Assembly: GCF_010672525.1 (NCBI RefSeq)
Contig: NZ_JAAHGH010000008.1
Coordinates: 61,410 to 125,409, forward strand
Reading direction: 5' to 3'
Length of the DNA stretch: 64,000 bases
Source of the DNA: Okeania sp. SIO2B3
GTDB lineage: Bacteria > Cyanobacteriota > Cyanobacteriia > Cyanobacteriales > Microcoleaceae
The notes under the pieces were generated by a model. That model saw only the letters and a program-made list of their open reading frames with translations, did no database searches and was not told the DNA's origin. The position numbers and the translations under genes are program-made. Positions 8,065-18,173 of this stretch are shown here, one piece after another; the first letter of the stretch is position 1; every line of letters begins with the position of its first letter.

Positions 8065-9411
8065 ATGGTTAAAATTAATTCAGATAAACTTAGTTTCGCA
8101 GGTTTTATGACTGCCTGTACAATTTTTGTCTTTTTTGGCGGTTTTTTGGTCAGAGACTTTAAGCTTTTTCCCTATAATTATTATGCAAAAGCAATGCAGG
8201 GTTACAAAAAACTGCGTAACCAAATTTCTGGAAAACCACCCGAACAATTTAACCGCTTAGACAAGCCATTCCCTGAGATTAGTAACGATAACTTCCAGCC
8301 CTATGAAGGCTTAAATTTAGTTACTAAGCTAGGATATAAGAATAATACACGTTATATAGCTGCAGAAATTGTTGACTCTCAAAGCAATATAATTCATGAG
8401 TGGGACATAAACTGGTTTGAAATGTGGCCTAAACCCGATCATGTGCCCAAGGAAATTCTGCCTAAAGAAGAGCCTGGTACTCAGATTCATGGGGCTGTTG
8501 TGATGGAAAATGGAGACTTAGTTTTTAACTTTGAATATTTCGGGTTAATTCGTATCAATCTGGAAGGCCAAGTTGTTTGGCGTTTACCTTATCTGACACA
8601 TCACTCACTCCATCTGCATGATGATGGAAACTTATGGGTATCCGGGCGGATATATCATACAGAAAATACACCAGAATTACCACATCTGACTCCTCCATTT
8701 TATGAAGATACAGTTTTAGAGGTATCACCAGAGGGTAAAATTTTAAGAGAGTGGTCTGTTCCCAAGATTTTACGAAAGAACGGTTATACTGGACTCTTGT
8801 ATTCAACTTATGTTAGATTTTTGTCTTTGAAAGTCCCGCAAAGAAATAGTAGAGATATTTTGCATCTAAATGATGTGGAACCGTTCCCATTAAAAATGCA
8901 GGAAGGTATATTTGAGAAAGGCGATGTTATGCTCTCTGTGCGTCATATTAACACCGTTTTTGTTTTCAACACAGATACTGAGAAGATTAAGACTCTCATC
9001 ACAGGTAAATTTATACACCAACACGATCCAGATTTTGTAGATGGTAATACTATCTCTGTCTTTGATAATAATGTAGTTAACGATCTAAATCAAGATAATT
9101 TTGCAAGTCGTATTTGGCTTATTTCCTTAAAAGACAACACAAGTAAAATTTTCTTTGAAGGCAGTTTAGACAAGCCTTTCTACACTCAAATCATGGGTAA
9201 GAGTCAATGGTTACCTAACGGGAATTTACTAATTACGGAATCTCGTTCTGGAAGAGGCTTTGAGATTAATCAGCAAGGGGATATAGTTTGGCAATATATT
9301 AACTATGTTGACCAAGAAAAAGGAATTGTTGCAAATATCTCAGAAGTAACACGTCTTCCTATTGAATATACAAAACTATTTGGCCGTGAAAAGGAAAGCA
9401 AAAAAAACTAA
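8065..9411 (+). CDS. Membrane-anchored arylsulfotransferase-like protein (copy C)
   Basis: A 448-residue near-duplicate of copy B with the same start context, transmembrane helix and ASST-like motifs. Most positions are identical at DNA level, including many synonymous sites, so the duplication is recent or homogenised. The exception is residues about 244-268 (copy B LHPKAIGNFQLKLNRDRSKD, copy C LYSTYVRFLSLKVPQRNSRD), where the two differ at most positions. The upstream equivalent of copy B's extended frame contains a stop, supporting ATG 8065. A bidirectional-looking hairpin follows at 9480-9505. Confidence 0.83.
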   Translation: MVKINSDKLSFAGFMTACTIFVFFGGFLVRDFKLFPYNYYAKAMQGYKKLRNQISGKPPEQFNRLDKPFPEISNDNFQPYEGLNLVTKLGYKNNTRYIAAEIVDSQSNIIHEWDINWFEMWPKPDHVPKEILPKEEPGTQIHGAVVMENGDLVFNFEYFGLIRINLEGQVVWRLPYLTHHSLHLHDDGNLWVSGRIYHTENTPELPHLTPPFYEDTVLEVSPEGKILREWSVPKILRKNGYTGLLYSTYVRFLSLKVPQRNSRDILHLNDVEPFPLKMQEGIFEKGDVMLSVRHINTVFVFNTDTEKIKTLITGKFIHQHDPDFVDGNTISVFDNNVVNDLNQDNFASRIWLISLKDNTSKIFFEGSLDKPFYTQIMGKSQWLPNGNLLITESRSGRGFEINQQGDIVWQYINYVDQEKGIVANISEVTRLPIEYTKLFGREKESKKN

Positions 9412-9479
9412 GGGATGTAGGCAGTATTTAGTATTAGCAATTCAAATTCCGTCAAGGTCACGTTAATAAAATCAAAAAA

Positions 9480-9505
9480 CGGCAGAAAGTTTAAACTTCC
9501 TGCCG
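9480..9505 (-). terminator. Rho-independent terminator of clpC
   Basis: CGGCAG at 9480-9485 pairs with CTGCCG at 9500-9505 around a self-complementary AAGTTTAAACTT core. Read on the minus strand the hairpin is followed by GTTTTTTGAT, so it should end clpC transcription. It may also stop reading from arylsulfotransferase copy C. Confidence 0.8.
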
Positions 9506-9550
9506 CTTTACAATTAAATATTCACTTCCGTTCCCTAAAGAAACTAAATC

Positions 9551-12019
9551 CTACTCAGCTCCTTGAGGCAACAACTCTCGTTTTTCACCTTGACTAACCT
9601 TAACCTGACCATCTTCCCCAACATCAACCACAGCAGTATCGCCCTCGCGAACCGCGCCAGAAAGAATTTCCTCAGCTAAAACATCCTCAAGTAAACGCAT
9701 AATTGCTCGACGCAAAGGACGCGCTCCATAACTGGGATTATAACCTTCCTCAACCAACCGCTCTTGGAAGCGATCGGTAATTTCTAACTTGATGCCTTTT
9801 TCTGTCAAACGACTAAAGACTTCTTTCAACATAATCACAGCAATTTCCTTCACCTCTTCCTTATTCAACTGACGGAAGACGATAATCTCATCTAGACGGT
9901 TGAGGAATTCTGGGCGGAAATATTGTTTCAGTTCTTCATTCACCAAGTTGCGAATTCGGTTGTATTGAGCATCAGCTTCATTATCGGAGAACTCAAAACC
10001 AAGACCACCGCCTCCTTTTTCGATTACCTTAGAACCGATATTGGAGGTCATAATAATCAAGGTATTCTTGAAATCTACTGTGCGACCCTTAGCATCAGTC
10101 AAGCGTCCGTCTTCCAAAATTTGCAACAACATATTGAAGACATCAGGGTGAGCTTTTTCAATTTCATCAAATAGCACCACAGTGTAAGGGCGACGACGAA
10201 CTGCCTCAGTTAACTGACCACCTTCGTTATAACCTACATAACCAGGAGGAGAACCAATCAACTTAGAAACAGTGTGACGTTCCATATATTCGGACATATC
10301 CAACCGAATCATTGCCTCTTCAGACCCGAAGAAATATGTAGCCAAAGCCTTAGTTAATTCTGTCTTACCAACCCCAGTAGGTCCAGAGAAAATAAAGCTA
10401 GCAATTGGTCGGTTGGGGTTTTTCAATCCTACCCTTGCCCGACGAATAGCACGAGATACTGCTCTGACAGCTTCTTCCTGACCAATCAAACGTTGGTGCA
10501 GAGTATCTTCCATGTGTAGCAATTTCTCAGATTCAGATTCTGTGAGTTTACTAACTGGAACACCTGTCCAACTTGCAACAATATGAGCAATATCTTCTTC
10601 GTTAACTACCGGAGAATCATTTTCAGAAGTAGAATCTGTCTTTTTATTCTGAGCGAGGGAGCGAATTTCAGATTTAATTTCCATTTCCCGGTCGCGCAAC
10701 TCTCCTGCCTTGTCAAAATCTTGGGAGCGTACTGCCTCATCCTTTTCTTTGAGAATTTGACGCAACTCTTTATCTAACTCTTTAGCTGCGGGAGGAAGTT
10801 GAGAATTAATCAAACGAACCCGGGAACCTGCCTCATCAATCAAGTCAATAGCTTTATCCGGTAAATAGCGATCACTAATATAGCGGTCTGACAATTTAGC
10901 AGCAGCTTCTAGAGCTGTATCCAAAATTTTTAACTTATGATGTTGTTCGTAACGTTCCCTTAAACCGTATAAGATTTCAATTGTTTCATCAACGGAAGGT
11001 TCGCCCACCATTACTGGTTGGAAACGACGTTCGAGTGCTGCATCTCGTTCAATGTGTTTGCGATACTCATCCAGAGTAGTTGCCCCTATGCACTGTAGCT
11101 CCCCACGAGCCAAAGCAGGCTTCAAAATATTAGCTGCATCAATTGCCCCTTCTGCTGCACCAGCTCCAATTAGAGTATGAACCTCATCTATAACTAGGAT
11201 GACATTACCCGCAGAGCGAATTTCATCCATAATTTTCTTGAGACGTTCCTCAAACTCACCTCGGTATTTTGTGCCAGCCACCAATAGACCAATGTCCAGA
11301 GTAACTACCCGCTTTTCTTCCAGAATATCTGGTATATCATTATTAGCAATACGTTGTGCCAGACCTTCAGCGATCGCTGTTTTTCCAACCCCTGGTTCTC
11401 CAATAAGTACAGGATTATTTTTCGTTCTACGGCCTAGAATTTGAATAACCCGTTCAATTTCCTTTTGCCTTCCCACTACTGGGTCCAACTTACCTTCAGA
11501 TGCCATTTGAGTCAGATTAGAACCAAACTCATCCAGAGTAGGAGTTTTAGTCCGTCCACCGCCTCCACCAGCAGTGACTTCTGCGGTTTCACCCAACATC
11601 CGAATTACCTGAGTCCGTACCTTCGAGAGGTCTACCCCCAAGTTTTCTAGAACTCTTGCTGCAACTCCTTCCCCTTCTCGAATTAAACCCAGAAGTAGAT
11701 GCTCAGTACCAATGTAGTTATGTCCTAATTGCCGTGCTTCCTCCAAGGATAATTCTAAAACCCTTTTAGCTCTAGGAGTAAATGGAATTTCTACAGCCAC
11801 AAATCCAGATCCACGGCCAATTATTTTTTCTACTTCAATCCTAGCGTCCTTGAGATTAACACCCATAGATTTGAGAACTTTGGCCGCAACACCTGTGCCT
11901 TCTCCAATTAGACCCAGGAGAATTTGTTCCGTCCCCACAAAGTTATGTCCCAAGCGCCGAGCCTCTTCTTGGGCCAACATTATCACTTTGATTGCTTTTT
12001 CGGTGAAGCGTTCAAACAT
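9551..12019 (-). CDS. clpC: ATP-dependent Clp protease ATP-binding subunit ClpC
   Basis: An 822-residue class I Hsp100 protein that unfolds substrates and feeds them to ClpP in the cytoplasm. Domain order: two Clp N repeats (about 1-145), AAA1 with Walker A GEPGVGKT near 207, a UVR/coiled-coil middle region (about 410-470) typical of ClpC and not ClpB, then AAA2 with GPTGVGKT near 548 and SRAIRRAR just before it, and the C-terminal D2-small domain. The length matches cyanobacterial ClpC. It is a single gene with its own terminator at 9480-9505 and an AT-rich upstream region (12020-12110). Confidence 0.98.
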   Translation of the reverse strand: MFERFTEKAIKVIMLAQEEARRLGHNFVGTEQILLGLIGEGTGVAAKVLKSMGVNLKDARIEVEKIIGRGSGFVAVEIPFTPRAKRVLELSLEEARQLGHNYIGTEHLLLGLIREGEGVAARVLENLGVDLSKVRTQVIRMLGETAEVTAGGGGGRTKTPTLDEFGSNLTQMASEGKLDPVVGRQKEIERVIQILGRRTKNNPVLIGEPGVGKTAIAEGLAQRIANNDIPDILEEKRVVTLDIGLLVAGTKYRGEFEERLKKIMDEIRSAGNVILVIDEVHTLIGAGAAEGAIDAANILKPALARGELQCIGATTLDEYRKHIERDAALERRFQPVMVGEPSVDETIEILYGLRERYEQHHKLKILDTALEAAAKLSDRYISDRYLPDKAIDLIDEAGSRVRLINSQLPPAAKELDKELRQILKEKDEAVRSQDFDKAGELRDREMEIKSEIRSLAQNKKTDSTSENDSPVVNEEDIAHIVASWTGVPVSKLTESESEKLLHMEDTLHQRLIGQEEAVRAVSRAIRRARVGLKNPNRPIASFIFSGPTGVGKTELTKALATYFFGSEEAMIRLDMSEYMERHTVSKLIGSPPGYVGYNEGGQLTEAVRRRPYTVVLFDEIEKAHPDVFNMLLQILEDGRLTDAKGRTVDFKNTLIIMTSNIGSKVIEKGGGGLGFEFSDNEADAQYNRIRNLVNEELKQYFRPEFLNRLDEIIVFRQLNKEEVKEIAVIMLKEVFSRLTEKGIKLEITDRFQERLVEEGYNPSYGARPLRRAIMRLLEDVLAEEILSGAVREGDTAVVDVGEDGQVKVSQGEKRELLPQGAE

Positions 12020-12123
12020 AATTAATTAATTCCTATTATTTATAAAGTTGCCCTTACGCTTATTCTAGCGTGACATTTATAGTGACATAGTTCATAAAAA
12101 TATAGTCATATTAAGACATATCC

Positions 12124-12726
12124 TTATTTTGCAGGTGTTACCCTAACTGGGTGAACTACAACACCCTCTATCCCATAGTTAAAGACATTTGGGACTGCTT
12201 TTCTCATTATATTCAGAGAACCGTTCACATCAGCATTGATTAATTCTTTGGTGGCGGTGCAATACAAACCTCTTTGTCTTGATGCAGTCGCTCATGGGGG
12301 AAACCCCCAAGACCGCGCTGCATCGCTTTATTCTTTTTCCTGAAAAAGTGACTTGATTTTTCTGACCTTTCTTGTACAAAGGAAGAAAATCATTATCTAT
12401 AAAACTTGCTTTTGAGGTATAAGATTCTTCTGTAATTATTACATCTATCCCTACCATCTTGGCTTTATAAGATAACATTTCTATTAACTTGTTATAGGGG
12501 ACAGATACAAAATTTTGATTATTTCTCTTCCCTAGATTTATCTTCTGCTTCCAGTCTTCATTGTGCCCTATTATCAATGTTCCTATTTTCTGATTAGTTA
12601 GAGTATCAATAATCAAACGAGATGATTTATGAAGATAATCATTGATCTTAAATTCTCTTTTATTAGAAAGTTTTCTCAGTCTCTGGCTTGATCGATTTTC
12701 CAGGAGTTGAGATGGTATTAAACGTT
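12124..12726 (-). pseudogene. Decayed TnpB (IS200/IS605 OrfB) C-terminal part
   Basis: Reading from 12726, the frame gives RSSQRLRKLSNKREFKIND, then GTLIIGHNEDWKQ and IDVIITEESYTSKASF (the RuvC Glu region), and after a break INADVNGSLNIMRKAVPN (the last RuvC Asp) ending at TAA 12124-12126. The N-terminal half is absent. Between GKRIK and RGLYCTAT a 44-bp hairpin repeat (12281-12324) is inserted and shifts the frame. It is the same subfamily as the fuller copy at 28017-29253. No transposase activity is expected. Confidence 0.88.
12281..12324. repeat. 44-bp hairpin repeat inserted in tnpB remnant
   Basis: GATGCAG (12281-12287) pairs with CTGCATC (12318-12324), and inside it GGGGG AAA CCCCC forms a second stem at 12296-12308. 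The unit sits in the middle of a conserved TnpB segment (between GKR and RGLY) and disrupts the frame, so it arrived by insertion. I recognise this type of GGGGGAAACCCCC hairpin as a multicopy cyanobacterial repeat. Confidence 0.75.
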
Positions 12727-13031
12727 ACATTTTTCTAGCCAACAATATAATTTGAGTTTCTAAAGTATAGCTCAGGTTTTTATACAGAGATGATTCAATC
12801 TGCTTATTTATTTTAAGAAATTATAAAGTTTTATCAGTAACAATTACTCATTTCATCTTTGGTAATAATGTAGTTTTTCTATTTGGATTGTATAAAAAAA
12901 TATCTAAAAAAAATGCAATACTTGGATGAGATTTTTAGAATTTTTATGTATTTTGAAATTTGTTACAGATTATACCTATACTCCCATACAATCAATTTAA
13001 AATGCAGGCAAAAGAGTCTATTAAAAAAATT
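12727..13031. other. AT-rich gap, no gene seen
   Basis: About 300 bases of AT-rich sequence between the tnpB remnant and the rimI terminator. No open frame with protein-like composition and no clear repeat was found. Confidence 0.5.
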
Positions 13032-13060
13032 TAACTCAAAATAATAAAGCTATTTGAGTT
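13032..13060 (-). terminator. Hairpin terminator downstream of rimI
   Basis: AACTCAAAATA near 13032 can pair with TATTTGAGTT near 13051-13060. On the minus strand the hairpin is followed by AAATTTTTTTAAT, a T run, so it fits a Rho-independent terminator for rimI, whose stop is at 13070. Confidence 0.65.
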
Positions 13061-13069
13061 GAGCGATCG

Positions 13070-13696
13070 CTAATTACCAATAACCGACTCAAACTTTTCC
13101 CATCTCACTTCATAACCATTCAAACGAGCGATCGCTTGTTTATGCCATTGTGACAAAGTCTGTTCAAATTCTGGGTCATGTAGATGACCACGCCAGAGAA
13201 TAAGAGCATCCTCACCAGTTTGCTGATAATATCCTCGACGACGGCCCACATCTTGAAACCCAAACTTGTGATAAAGGGACAATGCAGATGTATTTAAAGC
13301 TGCAACTTCTAAGGTGGCTCTCTCTAACCCTCTGTCCCAAGCAGACCTCATTAAGGAATATAATAATAACTGACCTAAACCCAGACGTTGGTATTGGGGA
13401 TGAATTCCGAGAATAGTAATGTGTGCTTCCTCTAAAATAGCCCATAAACAACCTATGCCAATTATGGACTGATAATTGGTAAGCTCTGATTTAGAGTTAG
13501 AAGATTTAAAAGCTACTCCCTCTTTCATATCCTCATTCTTTTGGCTAATTACTAAAATTAGCAGATCGCTGTTAGGACTTTCTAACTCTCGCTGATAACC
13601 TTGAAAATTCCAGAGTCCACCAAAGCAAAGTCGATCCAATTCAACCACACTAGAAATATGCTTTGGACTCATTGGTTGAATTGTAATAATTGCCAT
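13070..13696 (-). CDS. rimI: Ribosomal protein S18-alanine N-acetyltransferase
   Basis: A 208-residue GNAT-fold enzyme that acetylates the N-terminal alanine of ribosomal protein S18. The acetyl-CoA loop is seen in HPQYQRLGLGQLLL, followed by LEVAALNTSALSLYHKFGFQ, typical of RimI. An insertion of about 25 residues (KNEDMKEGVAFKSSNSKSEL) after beta-2 and a C-terminal extension make it longer than the E. coli enzyme, which is usual in cyanobacteria. It diverges from lysA, and the 108-bp gap between them must hold both promoters. Confidence 0.9.
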   Translation of the reverse strand: MAIITIQPMSPKHISSVVELDRLCFGGLWNFQGYQRELESPNSDLLILVISQKNEDMKEGVAFKSSNSKSELTNYQSIIGIGCLWAILEEAHITILGIHPQYQRLGLGQLLLYSLMRSAWDRGLERATLEVAALNTSALSLYHKFGFQDVGRRRGYYQQTGEDALILWRGHLHDPEFEQTLSQWHKQAIARLNGYEVRWEKFESVIGN

Positions 13697-13804
13697 AATT
13701 GCAAAAGCCTAAATTCTAGATAAAAAATTAATCAAAAATTTACAAACTGACATAACTTCCATTTATTAGATTAGACTACTAGAGTATGATTCTGTACAAC
13801 ACTC

Positions 13805-15211
13805 ATGGTATCAACTCAATCTGTAATATCTGCAAATTCTGGACTTCAGTATTTGCCAAAAATGGAAAGTTCACCAAATCAGGAACTTTTACCACTAACT
13901 GCCAAAGTTAACAAACTAGACCACTTAGAAATCGGTGGTTGGGATGTCCCAGCACTGGTCGAAAAATTTGGCTCACCTCTATATATATTGGACGAATATA
14001 CTCTCAGAACAGCTTGTCGTCAATATCGAGATGCACTTAAACAGTACTATCCTGGAGAATCTTTGGTTCTTTATGCTTCTAAAGCTTGGAGCTGTCTGGC
14101 AGTATGTGCTATTTGTGGCTCTGAAGGTTTAGGTATAGACGTTGTATCTGGAGGTGAATTATACACAGCTATCCAAGCAGGTATTAATCCAGAGAAAATA
14201 TACTTACATGGCAATAATAAATCTCTTGCAGAATTAAGTTTAGCGGTCGAAACAGATTGTGTAATTGTTATCGATAATTGGCTGGAATTAAAAACATTAG
14301 CAGATTTAAAAAACGAACAAACAGAGGGACTAGAGAATCCCACAAAAATAATGGTGAGATTTACACCTGGTATTGAATGTCATACCCACGAATACATTCG
14401 TACAGGCCATCTAGATAGTAAGTTTGGATTCGACCCTAACCAATTAAATGATGTTTTTAGCTTCATAAGTCAACAACAAAAACTATCATTTATAGGAATT
14501 CATGCTCATATAGGTTCCCAAATTTTTGAAGTTCAGCCCCATCAAGATTTAGCAACTGTAATGGTAGATGCAATGACAACTGCCATGACACATAATCTAT
14601 CAGTCAAAGAAATTAATATGGGTGGTGGTCTAGGAATTCGTTATACTGAAGCAGATGACCCTCCTAGTATTGAAACTTGGGTTCATAATATTAGTAAGGC
14701 AATGGTAGATGCTTGTCAAGCCAGACAATTACCTTTACCAAAACTATTATGTGAACCTGGACGCTCAATTATTAGTCCAGCTTGTATAACAGCTTATACA
14801 ATTGGGTCTCAAAAACAAGTACCAGAAATTAGGACTTATATATCAGTAGATGGGGGAATGTCAGATAATCCTCGTCCAATCACCTATCAATCTCTTTATA
14901 GAATGGTTGTAGCTAATAAATTATCTGAACCTCTCACAGAAACAGTTACCGTTGCTGGTAAACATTGTGAGTCTGGTGACATTCTAGTTAAAAATGCCAT
15001 GTTGCCTGTAACTCAACCAGGAGATTGCTTAGTAGTAATGGCTACTGGTGCGTACAACTATAGCATGGCTTCCAACTACAATCGTCTACCACGTCCAGCA
15101 GGAGTTTTAGTTAACAATAACGAAGTAAATGTCATATTACAAAGGGAAACTTACCAAGATTTACTCAGTCACGATGTTTTACCAGAACGAATAGCTATGG
15201 AACAACCATAG
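13805..15211 (+). CDS. lysA: Diaminopimelate decarboxylase
   Basis: A 468-residue fold-III PLP enzyme catalysing the last step of lysine synthesis (meso-diaminopimelate to lysine). The PLP lysine is Lys93 in YASKAWS; HAHIGSQ, NMGGGLGIRY and CEPGRS form the cofactor pocket; GKHCESGD supplies the cysteine from the partner subunit in the dimer. The first 40 residues are a low-conservation extension common in cyanobacterial LysA. It is followed, after a 763-bp gap, by cdaA-uppS, a neighbourhood conserved in cyanobacteria. Confidence 0.97.
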   Translation: MVSTQSVISANSGLQYLPKMESSPNQELLPLTAKVNKLDHLEIGGWDVPALVEKFGSPLYILDEYTLRTACRQYRDALKQYYPGESLVLYASKAWSCLAVCAICGSEGLGIDVVSGGELYTAIQAGINPEKIYLHGNNKSLAELSLAVETDCVIVIDNWLELKTLADLKNEQTEGLENPTKIMVRFTPGIECHTHEYIRTGHLDSKFGFDPNQLNDVFSFISQQQKLSFIGIHAHIGSQIFEVQPHQDLATVMVDAMTTAMTHNLSVKEINMGGGLGIRYTEADDPPSIETWVHNISKAMVDACQARQLPLPKLLCEPGRSIISPACITAYTIGSQKQVPEIRTYISVDGGMSDNPRPITYQSLYRMVVANKLSEPLTETVTVAGKHCESGDILVKNAMLPVTQPGDCLVVMATGAYNYSMASNYNRLPRPAGVLVNNNEVNVILQRETYQDLLSHDVLPERIAMEQP

Positions 15212-15974
15212 TATTTGATTCCAATGCAAAAAAGCTAATAATAGCAAGATGAAAAAAATTAAACTGTTGTATGTCTTATACTTTAGTACTACAGATATAT
15301 AAATTTGATTTTTAGACTAATTTTGCAGTAAGTCCCATGTATAACTGATAGCTCAAAAACAAATTATGGTGTTGAAATAATTTGTTACTAAGCAAAAATG
15401 ATACTATACAAAATAGTTAGGACTAAACAGATTTAACTATAGTTAGTGAACTAGAATTTGCATCTTGATGCTTATACTATAAATGTGGAGAAGTACAGCA
15501 CATATATTATTCCATCTGATTCCGTCAACCTACTAACACCAAAAAATGTCCAATGAACAGTTTAGGATCAAACTTATTGTTCATCATCAACTTTCGGTAA
15601 GTGGGAAAACAGCCCGTTTTAAACCGCTGGATGGAAACTATGCTATTGGCTCTAACCCGTATTTACGCACATTATAATATTTTCGGTAATGGTGCTGCAA
15701 ATATTGGGGTCAAAAGTAACCTGAATGGGTTTACCCCGGACAGACGCTAAGGCATCTTTGGCTATGCCATTAAGGGTGAAATTTGACATGATTTTAGTCC
15801 GGCAAATTTGTTACCCTTAAAAATCCGTACTGATTTATCCTGCGGAGTGTCAATGATATTGATAATTAATTATTTACATTATGCAAGAGAGTAAACGCTC
15901 TTTGCTGGTGATGACACCAATGTTAAATAAAAAAACACATCAAAAGTTGACGTTAAATTAATAATTAAAGTTCA
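15212..15974. other. lysA-cdaA gap with a possible ORF remnant
   Basis: Mostly AT-rich and non-coding. On the minus strand at 15652-15789 a 45-codon frame starts MSNFTLNGIAKDALASVRGK and ends MCVNTG. It has protein-like composition and base usage more GC-rich than its surroundings, and may be the 5' end of a lost gene; I cannot name a family. ATG 15975 of cdaA is preceded by AATTAAAG. Confidence 0.35.
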
Positions 15975-16892
15975 ATGAAATCGGGTCTTAGTAATGACCC
16001 AGGCTTGATCGGGTCCTTATTAGTACATAGTATTGATATTGGACTGGTTTTAGCCTTGATATATATGGTGCTTGTCATCATAGGGGAACGTCGCACATTA
16101 TGGATGGTAAGAGGCTTTATAGTCTTAATGTTGGCTTCAGCTTTAAGTCATTGGGCTGGATTAAGACTTTTAAGTTTTGCCCTCAACAGCTTAGTGATAG
16201 GATCTGCTGTTTCAATGGCAGTAATATTACAATCAGAATTCCGTAGGTTTCTTGAGCAGTTGGGACAGGGAGAAATTCTGCAAATGTTTGGACATAATCG
16301 CAGAGCTTTACCCGAATCAGATAGCATTATTGATGAAATAGTAGAATCAATCAAACAACTGTCTCAAAATCGTATAGGCGCTTTGTTAATCATAGAAACA
16401 GATGGGCCTATAGATGAGAGGGATTTTTCTGTACCTGGGGTAAAGTTAAATGCTGAACTTTCTAGGGAACTATTACAAACCATATTTCAGCCAAAAACTT
16501 TATTACACGATGGCGCTGTCCTAATTCGAGAACATAAAATTATATCAGCTGGTGTGATTCTACCACTGTCTGAGAGAATAGCTTCCAGGCAATTAGGGAC
16601 TCGTCATAGAGCGGCTATGGGAATTACAGAACAAGTAGAAAAGTGCATCTGCGTAGTGGTGTCTGAAGAAACTGGTTCTATTTCTCTGGCCGAAAAAGGA
16701 ACTTTAAATCGACCCTTAACCAGTAATAAACTCAAGGAATTATTAGAGAAACGCCTATTTCTATCAGGTAGTGAAAAAAATACAAAACCATTCACCATAG
16801 TTAATCTTGGACTTCAAATAGGAACAAAAGGATCGAGATTAATGTCATCGGTGCTTCGTCAAAGTCCATCAGCTCCTCGAAAGAAAAGATGA
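15975..16892 (+). CDS. cdaA: Diadenylate cyclase CdaA
   Basis: A 305-residue membrane enzyme making cyclic di-AMP from two ATP. Three hydrophobic helices lie within residues about 17-85, followed by a coiled linker and the DAC domain with the DGA motif (Asp179-Gly180-Ala181, in LLHDGAVLI) and the RHR motif (Arg210-His211-Arg212, in GTRHRAA). Both catalytic motifs are intact. The last 40 residues are basic and poorly conserved. The stop codon overlaps the uppS start (ATGA, 16889-16892), so the two genes are co-translated, linking c-di-AMP to cell-envelope lipid synthesis. Confidence 0.96.
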   Translation: MKSGLSNDPGLIGSLLVHSIDIGLVLALIYMVLVIIGERRTLWMVRGFIVLMLASALSHWAGLRLLSFALNSLVIGSAVSMAVILQSEFRRFLEQLGQGEILQMFGHNRRALPESDSIIDEIVESIKQLSQNRIGALLIIETDGPIDERDFSVPGVKLNAELSRELLQTIFQPKTLLHDGAVLIREHKIISAGVILPLSERIASRQLGTRHRAAMGITEQVEKCICVVVSEETGSISLAEKGTLNRPLTSNKLKELLEKRLFLSGSEKNTKPFTIVNLGLQIGTKGSRLMSSVLRQSPSAPRKKR

Positions 16893-17635
16893 ATCAAGGA
16901 ACTTGCTTACAAGATTTACCTGTTGACCTCGAACCAGAAAAGTTGCCTCGCCACGTAGCTGTAATTATGGATGGCAATGGCCGCTGGGCTAGACACCGAG
17001 GTTTACCTCGAATTATGGGTCATAGACGTGGGGTGGAAGCGCTGAAAGCTATACTACGGTGTAGTAAAGATTGGGGCATAGAAGCATTAACTGCTTACGC
17101 GTTTTCTAGTGAAAATTGGGGCAGGCCACTAGAGGAAGTTAATTTTTTGATGACTTTATTCGAAAGAATTTTGCGTCAAGAGCTACAGGAGATGGTGGCA
17201 GAAGATGTTCAAATTAGATTTGTTGGTAATCTAAGTTCTTTACCTCTATCTTTACAAGCTGAGATTAAACATTCAATGGAAATGACTCAGCAAAATCAAG
17301 GAATTAAGTTTACTGTAGCTACTAATTATGGAGGACGTCAGGAGATTGTACATGCTTGTCAAGCGATCGCTTCTCAGGTACAAAAAGGTTTACTCAAACC
17401 AGAAGAAATTAATGAAGGGTTATTTGAGCAATATCTTTATACGGCTGGAATTTCTCACCCAGATTTGTTAATTCGTACCAGTGGGGAAATGCGAATTAGT
17501 AATTTTTTATTATGGCAAATGGCTTATTCAGAAATTTATGTTACTGAAACATTTTGGCCTGACTTTAACCGTTCTGAATTTCATCGTGCCTTATTTGCTT
17601 ATCAGAAACGTCAACGTAGGTTTGGAAAAATATAA
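16889..17635 (+). CDS. uppS: Isoprenyl (undecaprenyl) diphosphate synthase
   Basis: A 248-residue cis-prenyltransferase that extends farnesyl-PP with isopentenyl-PP to the C55 carrier used in peptidoglycan and glycan assembly. The signature [13 protein letters not shown] has the catalytic Asp28; [23 protein letters not shown] and the C-terminal [20 protein letters not shown] complete the family pattern. It overlaps cdaA by 4 bases. The length is normal. Confidence 0.97.
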   Translation: MNQGTCLQDLPVDLEPEKLPRHVAVIMDGNGRWARHRGLPRIMGHRRGVEALKAILRCSKDWGIEALTAYAFSSENWGRPLEEVNFLMTLFERILRQELQEMVAEDVQIRFVGNLSSLPLSLQAEIKHSMEMTQQNQGIKFTVATNYGGRQEIVHACQAIASQVQKGLLKPEEINEGLFEQYLYTAGISHPDLLIRTSGEMRISNFLLWQMAYSEIYVTETFWPDFNRSEFHRALFAYQKRQRRFGKI

Positions 17636-17697
17636 CATGAAGATATATTGCAATAATACAGAAAGCTAATATTTCTGATTTGTCAGTTAAGTTTTGT

Positions 17698-17723
17698 GGC
17701 CTTTAGTTGATTTTGCTAAGGCC
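17698..17723. terminator. Hairpin between uppS and the DUF3143 gene
   Basis: GGCCTTTAG (17698-17706) can pair with CTAAGGCC (17716-17723), with one bulged base. It sits between two convergent genes and overlaps the DUF3143 stop codon. No strong T run follows on either strand, so the terminator role is tentative. Confidence 0.35.
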
Positions 17724-17988
17724 CGCCAAAAATTGCTTTTTCGAGGTCTTGGCGACTCAAAGAATATTTGAAGGAGCGTTGAATATCATTGCCATTCGCG
17801 CTAGCATCTACATAGCGCACGGTAAGTTGGTCAATGTCAAGTGATAATTCTGCTTTCCAGGTAGGTTTTTCAACCCACCAACAATGTAATTTATCAGAAT
17901 TTTGTTGGCAACCATTTTCTTGGAGCCATTGTTCAATTTTGGGCAGAGGGTGGTTATATAAAGGAGTATCTGGTTTGGGAGTATCCAT
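17716..17988 (-). CDS. DUF3143 family protein
   Basis: A protein of about 90 residues (PKPDTPLYNHPLPKIEQWLQ, then KLHCWWVEKP and ISRQDLEKAIF-like C-terminus) matching the cyanobacterial DUF3143 family, whose function is unknown. The frame opens at 18009; ATG 17988 gives the usual MDTPKPDTPLYNHPLP start and is preferred. It lies next to a J-domain protein on the same strand, an arrangement seen in other cyanobacteria. It is soluble, with no signal peptide. Confidence 0.85.
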   Translation of the reverse strand: MDTPKPDTPLYNHPLPKIEQWLQENGCQQNSDKLHCWWVEKPTWKAELSLDIDQLTVRYVDASANGNDIQRSFKYSLSRQDLEKAIFGGP

Positions 17989-18173
17989 TTTTTTTGTGCT
18001 TACAAACAAAAAATATCTAGATTTGATAATAATTTTAATAACTTACAAAGACTTCCAATAATTTAATTTCACTAACATATATTGACTTTTTCCAGTTATT
18101 ATTTAAATAATATCATAGAAATTAATCAAATATTAAATATTTATTTATAACTCTGTCGGTCAAACCAATAAAG

